DNA of 14,889 bases from Chloroflexota bacterium. GTDB taxonomy: Bacteria > Chloroflexota > Anaerolineae > Anaerolineales > Anaerolineaceae. Under the pieces are notes generated by a model. The model made no database searches, was not told the DNA's origin, and saw only the letters and a list, made by a program, of their open reading frames with translations. The DNA lies in contig JAJYJF010000013.1 of the NCBI GenBank assembly GCA_021796375.1, positions 1 through 14,889 of the forward strand, in the 5' to 3' direction. Made by a program: the position numbers and the translations under genes. Shown one piece after another: positions 5,676-11,900 of this stretch (positions within the stretch are counted from its first letter, which is position 1; each line of letters begins with the position of its first letter).

Positions 5676-5709
5676 CAGTGGGAATGGCCCGATCGCCCCG
5701 TTCCCACTG
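5676..5709. repeat. 9-bp inverted repeat in the leader of the 4095-5549 gene
   Basis: CAGTGGGAA (5676-5684) is complementary to TTCCCACTG (5701-5709) with a 16-nt spacer holding the palindrome CGATCG. On the minus strand it begins about 10 nt after the predicted start point, so it would form a 5'-end hairpin in the mRNA or act as an operator just downstream of the promoter. Confidence 0.5.
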
Positions 5710-5725
5710 GGTCAAGCATGAGTTT

Positions 5726-5753
5726 ATTATACTCTGCCGCGGAAGCGGGTCAA
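5726..5753 (-). promoter_or_regulatory. Promoter for the LGFP-like lipoprotein gene
   Basis: On the minus strand TTGACC (5753-5748) and a perfect TATAAT (5731-5726) are separated by 16 bp, the best sigma70-type promoter in the window. The start point would lie near 5719, leaving a leader of about 170 nt ahead of the ATG at 5549. Confidence 0.7.
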
Positions 5754-5756
5754 TAG

Positions 5757-5797
5757 CGGTGGATTCCACCGGGCGCATCCCAACCTTTTGGTGGAAT
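5757..5797. promoter_or_regulatory. Cluster of GGTGGAWT elements upstream of the promoter
   Basis: CGGTGG (5757-5762) and CCACCG (5766-5771) form a perfect palindrome around ATT, so GGTGGATT/GGTGGAAT is present on both strands. A further GGTGGAAT stands alone at 5790-5797. The palindrome abuts the -35 of the minus-strand promoter (5753-5748). The arrangement resembles a regulator binding site with an accessory half-site. The factor is unknown. Confidence 0.35.
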
Positions 5798-5915
5798 GTC
5801 CCCCGGGTTTCCCTTACGGAGGGGCCTGCCAAGCAACCGGGATGTGCCCGATTTCACGAACTGATCCTGCCCGGTCCCGGTCCCCAGCGGATCCGCGCCA
5901 GGAACCGCCGGAAGG

Positions 5916-5925
5916 CGGTATAATC
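5916..5925 (+). promoter_or_regulatory. -10 element for the NBR1-Ig lipoprotein gene
   Basis: CGGTATAATC again, with TATAAT at 5919-5924 and no clear -35. Transcription would start near 5931, leaving a leader of about 76 nt before the ATG at 6007. The rest of the 394-nt interval 5613-6006 holds the minus-strand promoter and inverted repeats listed separately. Confidence 0.5.
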
Positions 5926-6006
5926 GCGGTGATCAGGCACATTCATCACCCGGATCCACGGACATCCCCGCTGGACTTCGGGTATCGAGATAAACGGAGA
6001 AGAACA

Positions 6007-6678
6007 ATGAAACCAATTACCCTGCTGACCATCCTTGCCGCGGCCGGGCTGCTGCTTTCCGCCTGCACTCCCGCACAGACCCCGGCGGCCGCGACCGTGG
6101 ATCCTTCCATGATCGCGGGGACCGTCTCCGCCGCCGTGACCCAGGCGGTCGGCACTGCCGCTGCCGGGGCTCAGAACGCGGCTCCCGCCCAGGCCCAGCA
6201 AGCGCTCCCCACCTATACCCCCTACCCCACCTACACCCCCTATCCGACCTACACCCCGCAGCCCGTGCTCACCCAGGTGACCGCACCAACCCAGGCAGCC
6301 GCCCAGCCGACCCAGGCGCCGGTCACCTCATCGGCGACCCGCGTTCCCTCGAATTATGCCTGCCAGGTCACCAGCACTTCGCCTGCCTTCGGGACCGTCC
6401 TCCCCGCGGGGGACGATTTTGACGGCAAATTCACCCTGAAGAACACCGGCAGCTATACGTGGGGCGCACCGGATTACGACATCGTGGCCGTCTACGACCC
6501 GAACAAAATGGCCAAGGTCCAGCGCTACGACCTTCCCAAAGACGTCGCCTCGGGCCAGAGCGTCGACATCACCGTCGATCTGCTCGCGCCCTCCACCCCG
6601 GGCTTCTATACCATTGAATATAAACTGGAAGGCAGCGCGGTGATCTGCTCGATGGACGTCTCCATCAATGTGAAGTAA
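6007..6678 (+). CDS. NBR1-type Ig-domain lipoprotein, 223 aa
   Basis: Exported lipoprotein with signal peptide MKPITLLTILAAAGLLLSAC, lipobox LLSAC and Cys20. An Ala/Gln-rich stretch (about 21-66) is followed by a Tyr-Thr-Pro linker encoded by an 18-bp tandem repeat (68-85) and a Thr/Gln/Pro linker. The C-terminal domain (about 117-223) resembles the Ig-like domain of next-to-BRCA1 proteins: GKFTLKNTGSYTWGAPDY (with Trp152), then a Gly-Gln-Ser-Val-Asp strand, TVDLLAPSTPGFYTIEYKLE and a final strand. In bacteria this domain occurs in surface or secreted proteins, presumably for protein or glycan contacts. Cys119 and Cys214 may form a disulfide. GGAGAAG precedes the ATG by 5 nt, and the ORF extends upstream without a better start, so the ATG at 6007 is chosen. 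A strong terminator follows at 6825-6872. The precise role is unknown. Confidence 0.85.
   Translation: MKPITLLTILAAAGLLLSACTPAQTPAAATVDPSMIAGTVSAAVTQAVGTAAAGAQNAAPAQAQQALPTYTPYPTYTPYPTYTPQPVLTQVTAPTQAAAQPTQAPVTSSATRVPSNYACQVTSTSPAFGTVLPAGDDFDGKFTLKNTGSYTWGAPDYDIVAVYDPNKMAKVQRYDLPKDVASGQSVDITVDLLAPSTPGFYTIEYKLEGSAVICSMDVSINVK
6208..6261 (+). repeat. 18-bp tandem repeat, three copies, in the lipoprotein linker
   Basis: Three in-frame 18-bp units encode Pro-Thr-Tyr-Thr-Pro-(Tyr/Gln), starting at 6208, 6226 and 6244. They differ at a few third positions, and the last unit ends in CAG. Such repeats expand or contract by slippage and set the length of the spacer between membrane anchor and Ig domain. 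Confidence 0.8.
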
Positions 6679-6772
6679 ATTTTCGCGTCAGATGGTTCTT
6701 CAGACAAGGACGATCCCTGATATCTTATGGATGGTTCGTGTTCAATCCCTATTCTTTGAATAAGACCACCGC

Positions 6773-6811
6773 CCCCAGATTCTGTTTCCGGCAGTAGCTT
6801 TCCTTCTGGGG
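6773..6811. repeat. 7-bp inverted repeat between CDS end and terminator
   Basis: CCCCAGA (6773-6779) pairs with TCTGGGG (6805-6811) across 25 nt. It lies in the 146-nt stretch between the lipoprotein stop and the terminator. No ORF was found convincing here. It may simply be part of the 3' untranslated region. Confidence 0.3.
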
Positions 6812-6824
6812 ACGGGGAAGATCT

Positions 6825-6872
6825 CACAAGAGGGTGGAGAGGCCGATGGCCCCTCCACCCTCTTGTGTTTTT
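6825..6872 (+). terminator. Strong intrinsic terminator
   Basis: A 15-bp perfect stem (6825-6839 with 6853-6867) continues into GGCC-GAT-GGCC after one A/C mismatch, and is followed directly by TTTTT (6868-6872). It acts on the plus strand and ends the 6007-6678 transcript 147 nt after its stop codon. The long, nearly perfect stem makes this the clearest RNA signal in the window. Confidence 0.9.
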
Positions 6873-6874
6873 AA

Positions 6875-6928
6875 CCCCTTCCCGCGCAAGAGCTCTAGTT
6901 TTTCAATTATCTTCTCAGCGGGAAGGGG
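6875..6928. repeat. Perfect 11-bp inverted repeat next to the terminator
   Basis: CCCCTTCCCGC (6875-6885) is complementary to GCGGGAAGGGG (6918-6928) with a 32-nt AT-rich spacer. The right arm runs into a short direct repeat of AAGGGGAT. It begins 2 nt after the T-run. It might serve the converging minus-strand transcript or be the remnant of a small mobile or repetitive element; the sequence does not decide between them. Confidence 0.5.
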
Positions 6929-6950
6929 ATAAAGGGGATCGGTTGAAACA

Positions 6951-6968
6951 GATTTGGCTTTCCAAATC
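6951..6968. repeat. Perfect 7-bp hairpin in AT-rich spacer
   Basis: GATTTGG (6951-6957) and CCAAATC (6962-6968) enclose the loop CTTT. There is no adjacent T-run on either strand. It lies in a locally AT-rich stretch (about 6890-7040) within the 531-nt interval 6679-7209, in which I see no convincing gene. Confidence 0.4.
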
Positions 6969-7050
6969 ATGAGGTATCCCGATAAGATTAAATCAGGGAT
7001 TCAATATGGTTGTTTTCGTTAAGGATGTTCGGAACCTGAAGAGACCGCTT

Positions 7051-7209
7051 CTATGCTTTCATTCTGCGCCAGATCGCGGCTGGAAGCTCTTTCCCGGCCC
7101 CCAGGTGGCGCAGAATCCGCTCTTCCAGGCCAAACGTAAGAACCACCGCCGCCGCGAAATCCGCCGGCTGCCCAGACGCACATCCCGAGGGGATTAATTC
7201 TTCTATCCT
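7051..7209 (-). other. In-frame open tail after the epimerase stop, possible gene remnant
   Basis: After the TGA that ends the epimerase-like gene (7212-7210) the same frame stays open for 52 codons to a TAG at 7053-7051. The translation contains a protein-like stretch (ADFAAAVVLTFGLEERILRH, then a Lys/Glu/Leu-rich end WRRMKA). There is no ATG; the only near start is a GTG part-way through. It could be the decayed C-terminus of another gene, or chance in GC-rich DNA, where stops are rare. A plus-strand ORF at 7006-7197 overlaps it and is less convincing. I would not annotate a protein here. Confidence 0.2.
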
Positions 7210-8277
7210 TCAGGACCCCAGATCGACCGTATACCCCAGGCCGGGGACGTCCGTGGCCTGCAGCCAGCCGTCCTGGAGGACGAAACCCGCCCGCGACGGG
7301 TCGCGCGCCAGGCTGAGATGCCCATCCAGGTCGCCGTAGCGGACGTTTGGGCTGGAGAGCGCCAGGCTCAGCCCGGCGGCGACCAGCATGGCCGGCTCGA
7401 TAAAGCAGCTGACCATGGTCGCCAGGTGCGCCGCACGGGCGATGGCGTCGACCTGCCGGGCGCTGCGCAGCCCGCCGCAGGTCGCCAGTTTAACGCTGAG
7501 CCCATCGACCATCCGGTGCGCCGCGAGCTCCAGCGCGGATTCCGGGCCGCGCACGCATTGATCGGCCAGCACCGGGATCGGGCTGAGCTTTTTCACCTCG
7601 TGGAGGGATACCAGGTCCTCCGGTGGGGTCGGCTGCTCGAACATCTCGAGAATGCCATCCAGCGCCCTGGCCACATCCATGGCCTGGCGCGCGGTATAAC
7701 CCCCGTCGGCATCCAGCCGCAGCACGTGCTGCGGCAGCGCCCGGTGCACTGCCTCCACCCGCTGGACGTCCTCCTCCGGGTTCTGGCCGCCTTTGATCTT
7801 GAGCATGCGGAACCCCTGGCGGGCGTACTCCCGGGCGAGCCCCACCGTCTCAAATTCGTCCGCGATGGGGAGGGTGATCGAAGTCTGGATGCGGTCGCGG
7901 TAACCGCCCAGCAGCCGGTAAAGCGGGAGGCCGGCCGCCAGGCTCAGCAGGTCGTGGAAGGCCAGGTCGAAAGCGCACATCACCCCCGGGCTGGCGTTCA
8001 CCCGCGTGGCCAGCTCATCGAGCGAATACTCGATGTTCGTCGGGTGCAGGTCGGGCGCCAGGGCGGCGCACTCGCGGCAGCCGCGGAGGACGTCCTCCGG
8101 CGCTTCCCCGGTCAGGTCGGGATGCGCCACCGTGCATCCCCAGGCAGACGGTCCCTGCCGGGTCTCCAGGCGGATAAATACCGCCGTGATGGAGCGCACC
8201 TCCGGTTTACCGGCCAGCCTGGCCGGCTGGCGGGTTTGCAGTTCGACTGGGATGACCTCGACCCGGGAAATTTGCAT
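7210..8277 (-). CDS. Enolase-superfamily MR/MLE enzyme, probable dipeptide epimerase, 355 aa
   Basis: This cytoplasmic enzyme of the mandelate racemase/muconate-lactonizing subgroup abstracts an alpha-proton using a metal-stabilised enolate. The N-terminal capping domain covers about 1-125. The barrel shows the Lys-x-Lys base pair (Lys160, Lys162 in MLKIKGG), metal ligands Asp189 (LRLDADGGY), Glu214 (FEQP) and Asp239 (LADQ), and the opposing base Lys263 (SVKLATCGG). An Asp-x-Asp motif (Asp316/Asp318 in YGDLDGH) is typical of the dipeptide epimerases such as L-Ala-D/L-Glu epimerase, which act in murein peptide recycling. All catalytic positions are intact and the length is standard. AAGGGGG precedes the ATG. 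It follows a small unknown gene on the same strand by 51 nt, so the two probably form an operon. The exact dipeptide specificity is not readable from sequence. Confidence 0.9.
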   Translation of the reverse strand: MQISRVEVIPVELQTRQPARLAGKPEVRSITAVFIRLETRQGPSAWGCTVAHPDLTGEAPEDVLRGCRECAALAPDLHPTNIEYSLDELATRVNASPGVMCAFDLAFHDLLSLAAGLPLYRLLGGYRDRIQTSITLPIADEFETVGLAREYARQGFRMLKIKGGQNPEEDVQRVEAVHRALPQHVLRLDADGGYTARQAMDVARALDGILEMFEQPTPPEDLVSLHEVKKLSPIPVLADQCVRGPESALELAAHRMVDGLSVKLATCGGLRSARQVDAIARAAHLATMVSCFIEPAMLVAAGLSLALSSPNVRYGDLDGHLSLARDPSRAGFVLQDGWLQATDVPGLGYTVDLGS

Positions 8278-8328
8278 CGCAGCCCCCTTTCTGGGATCCG
8301 GCCACCGTTGGGACCGGCAGCCGTCCGA

Positions 8329-8739
8329 TCAGTGGAGATGCTCGATATGGAAAGAGCCCATGCGGCAAAAATCGACCAGGCAGCTCATCGCCCCGAGGCT
8401 GGGAAGCCCACCGCGATCGCCTAGACGTGGGATCTCACCCCAGACCCTGAAGCGCTGCCATTCCGGTTCGTACGCCAGAAGCGCCTGCTCCAGGGCGTCC
8501 GCCAGGTTCAGCGCGTCTTCCAGGAGGACCAGGCCCAGCGGCCCGCCGGTGTAGCTACCGCGAGACGGCCCGCCCCCGGCGAGCGCCTCCTCACCGGGCA
8601 GCAGCCACCATTCCGGGTGGGCGGTGCCCATCGGGTTCCACCCGTTCTCAACCGCCAGGTCGAGGATGCCGTACCAGGTCGGGCGGTTGAGCCGCAGCGT
8701 CTTCTTTGGATAGCTCTGATTGGTCAATCGAAAACCCAA
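8329..8739 (-). CDS. Conserved-looking hypothetical protein, about 136 aa
   Basis: I recognise the style (MGFRLTN then LRLNRPTWYGILDLAVENGW) as that of small uncharacterised bacterial proteins but know no function. It is soluble. An N-terminal Trp/Tyr-rich part is followed by a Gly-rich segment (GSYTGGPLGL), an acidic-leucine helix (EDALNLADALEQALLAY) and a tail ending in FHIEHLH. The start is a TTG at 8739 with GAGG about 8 nt upstream; no in-frame ATG lies near. It precedes the epimerase-like gene on the same strand, so shared expression is likely, but this gives no clear hint at a role. Confidence 0.65.
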   Translation of the reverse strand: MGFRLTNQSYPKKTLRLNRPTWYGILDLAVENGWNPMGTAHPEWWLLPGEEALAGGGPSRGSYTGGPLGLVLLEDALNLADALEQALLAYEPEWQRFRVWGEIPRLGDRGGLPSLGAMSCLVDFCRMGSFHIEHLH

Positions 8740-8759
8740 ACCGTTAACCTCACCAAATA

Positions 8760-8784
8760 CGTTTATTCCTGTTCATTATAAACG
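8760..8784 (-). promoter_or_regulatory. -10 element inside a 7-bp inverted repeat
   Basis: On the minus strand TATAAT lies at 8780-8775, about 36 nt upstream of the TTG at 8739. CGTTTAT (8760-8766) and ATAAACG (8778-8784) form a perfect inverted repeat that covers this -10, as a repressor site would. No good -35 is seen at 16-18 bp spacing. The plus-strand side of this 242-nt divergent interval holds only a 7-bp inverted repeat at 8930-8949 (CGGATCG and CGATCCG) and no clear promoter. Confidence 0.45.
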
Positions 8785-8968
8785 ATTGGAAAGGTGCGGG
8801 TTGTGACGCTCGACCAGGTGCGCCTGGCGCCGGAACGTGTGGGGAGACGGCCAGCCGGAACTTATCCGCCGCCTCCAGCGTCTGATGGAAAATACCAGCT
8901 CCGCTGGAGCGCGAAAACTTCATTTTTACCGGATCGGCGCTTCGATCCGATACCCTGCGGGACAAACC

Positions 8969-8989
8969 ATGAGGGGCGGCAATGGCTGA
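8969..8989 (+). other. Six-codon upstream ORF overlapping the macroglobulin start
   Basis: ATG AGG GGC GGC AAT GGC TGA begins 13 nt before the ATG at 8982 and its stop lies inside that gene, so terminating ribosomes could restart. It includes the purine-rich AGGGG that would serve as the ribosome-binding site of the main gene. A regulatory role is possible but may be coincidence. Confidence 0.2.
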
Positions 8990-11900
8990 GAAGATCGTCC
9001 AACCCTTCGCCCGGTACCGGGCGCGCATCCTGAGCCTGCTGTTGATCCTGGCCGTCGCCGGTTTGATCGGTGCGCTGGCGGGCTGCCAGGACAGGCGCTC
9101 CGGCGCAATCCCGGCCCCCGCCGGCCTGACCAAATCCACGGGGGTTCCGCTTGCCGGAGGGACCGGCATGCAGCCAACCGTTTTCCCGCTCTCCGTGCGC
9201 CTGAGCGAGGGGAAATCCCAGCCGCAGCCGGCCGCTCCGCTCCCGGTCGCCGCCGGCACGCCGCTGGCCCCGGCCGAGATCGAGCAGATCCTCGGGCGGC
9301 TCCCGGCGCTGCCGGCCTCGAGCAGCCAGGCAGCCGATTTCCGCCTCCCGGGCGATCCCATCCCGCCGCCCCGGGCAGGGCAGACGGTCAACCAGGCATT
9401 TCCGCCCACCCCGGAGCCTATCCAGCCGCCGCCGGCCGCACCTGGGCCGCTGAAGGTGCTGCGCTACTCGCCAGAGGGGGAGATCCCGGTCGCGCCTTTC
9501 CTGAGCGTCACCTTCAACCAGCCGATGGTTTCGCTCGCGACCCTCGCCGCGCTGAAAGCCAGCGACGTCCCGGTCAGGCTCGACCCCGCCCTTCCGGGCA
9601 CCTGGCGCTGGTTGGGAACCAGCACCCTGACCTTCGAGTACGATTCGACCCAGATCGACCGCCTGCCGAAGGCGACCGTGTTTCACGCCACCGTCCCCGC
9701 CGGGACGAAATCCGCCGCCGGCGGCGCGCTGGCCCAGGCCGTGGGGTGGAGCTTCACCACCCCGCCGCCCAAGGTGACCGCCACCTACCCCGCGGATGGG
9801 CCGCAGCCCCTGGATCCCCTCTTCTTCATCGGCTTTGACCAGCGCGTAGACCCCTCCGCCGTGCTCGAGACCATTCGCGTGACCGCCGGCTCCAGCGCCA
9901 TCCCGCTCCGCCGGGTCGGCGAAGCGGAGATCCAGAAAAACGATAGGTGGAAGGCGTACCTGGATGCTGCCCAGCCGGGGCGCTGGGTTGCTTTTCAAGC
10001 CCAATCCCCCCTCCCCGCCGGCAGCAGCGTGACCGTCGCCATCGGCCCCGGAACCCCTTCGGCCGAGGGGCCGCTGCTGACGCAGGCAGCCCAGACGTAC
10101 AGCTTCCACACCTACGCGGCGCTGAAGATCGTCGATCACGGCTGCTATGCCAGCAAAGACCAATGCGTGCCGCTGGCCCCGTTCTTTATCCGTTTTAACA
10201 ACCCGCTTGACCCGGGCGCGGATCCCACTGCGCTGGTTTCCATCGACCCGGAGATCCCGGGGGCGAGCCTCAACATTTATGGGGATACCCTCCAGATCCA
10301 GGGCCAGACCCAGGGGCAGACGACCTACACCGTGACGGTCAGCGGCAGCCTGAAGGATGCTTTTGGCCAGGCGCTCGGCCAGGACGCGAAGCTCACCTTC
10401 AAGGTGGGCCGCGCCGAAGCGGCTGTATACGGCCCCAACCAGGGCTTTGTCACCCTGGACCCGGCTGCGAAAAAGCCGGTCTTTTCGGTCTACGCGATCA
10501 ATTACCCTCGGCTGGATGTCAAGATCTACGCCGCCCAGCCTTCAGATTGGCCGGCCTACCAGCAGTACGTCCTGAACTACCAGCGCACGGAGCCCAACCT
10601 CAAGATCCCCGGCAGGCAGGTGTTCGCACAGACGATCCCGGTCGAGGCCAGGTCCGATACGCTTACCGAGGTCGATATCGATCTCTCCCCGGTGATGGAC
10701 GGCGGGTTCGGCCATTTTATCGTGGTCGTCTCGCCGCCCACGTCCCTCCTTTCCAACCCGCAGGATCTCTACGGCCGCACGATCCAGGCCTGGGTGCAGG
10801 TCACCCAGATTGGACTGGATGCCTTCACCGATCACAGCCAGATGGTGGTCTGGGCGAGCGCCCTGGCGGACGGCAAGCCCCTCCCCGGCATCACCGTCCA
10901 GCCCGCGCCGGTCGGGAAAGCGATGACCACCGGAGCCGACGGCACTGTCCGCGCGGATATCCCCGCGGGCGCCACGTATCTGGTGGCGAGCCAGGGCGCC
11001 GACACGGCGCTCCTGCCGCGCTCGAATTTCCCCTGGGACAGCAGCGCCTGGTCAACCCGGCCACTCCGGGATGAGCTGCGCTGGTACGTCTTCGACGACC
11101 GCCAGATGTACCGACCCGGGGAAGAAGTTCATTTCAAGGGCTGGCTGCGCCGCATCATCGGCGGGCAGAACGGGGACGTGAGCCTGGTCGGGGACTCGGT
11201 CAGCGGGCTGAGCTACACGATCACCGACTCGCAGGGGAACTCGATCGGTTCGGGTCGCCTCGATATAAACCCCCTGGGCGGCTTCGACCTGGCCGTCACC
11301 CTCCCGGCGCAGGTCAACCTCGGATACACCCAACTGCAGCTGACCGCGCTCGGCACGGGGTTTGTTGACTATACGCAGCAGTTCACCCACACCTTCCAGA
11401 TCGCGGAGTTCCGCCGGCCCGAGTTCGAGGTCACCGCGCGTAACGAGACGGCCGGGCCGTATTTTGCCGGCGGGAGCGCCACGCTGGCGGTCGCGGCCAG
11501 CTACTACGCCGGCGGCCCGCTGCCGGACGCGGGCGTTACCTGGCAGGTTTCCTCCAGCCCTAGCACCTACGACCCGCCAAACTGGCCGGATTTCACCTTC
11601 GGAGAATGGGTGCCCTGGTGGAATTCCGCGAAACCGACGGCCAGAGGAGAGACCTTCTACCCGGGTGGGAATGGGGAACCGAAGGTCGAGACCTTCACCG
11701 GCAAGACGGATGCCAGCGGCGAGCACTTCCTCCGCCTGGACTTCGCCCCGGGCACCGACATGCAGCCCACCAGTGTGATCGCGCAGGCGAGCGTGATGGA
11801 CGTCAACCGCCAGGCCTGGGCCGGGACGACCACGCTGCTCGTCCACCCAGCCAGCCTGTACGTCGGGCTGCGCAGCAATCCGGTCTTCGTCGACCGCGGC

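Noticed and set aside
6734..6750. tRNA T-arm-like sequence (GTTCAATCC)
   Set aside because: No acceptor, D or anticodon arms can be drawn around it.
7006..7197. 63-codon plus-strand ORF
   Set aside because: Basic, low-information translation, weak ribosome-binding site and no recognisable family; it overlaps a more protein-like frame on the other strand.
7318..8424. 368-codon plus-strand ORF opposite the epimerase
   Set aside because: The opposite strand carries every catalytic residue of the enolase superfamily in order, so this frame is a shadow.
8777..8920. Minus-strand open frame ending in a protein-like tail (FRRQAHLVERHNPHLSNRL)
   Set aside because: It has no start codon after the preceding stop and overlaps the predicted promoter of the 8329-8739 gene.
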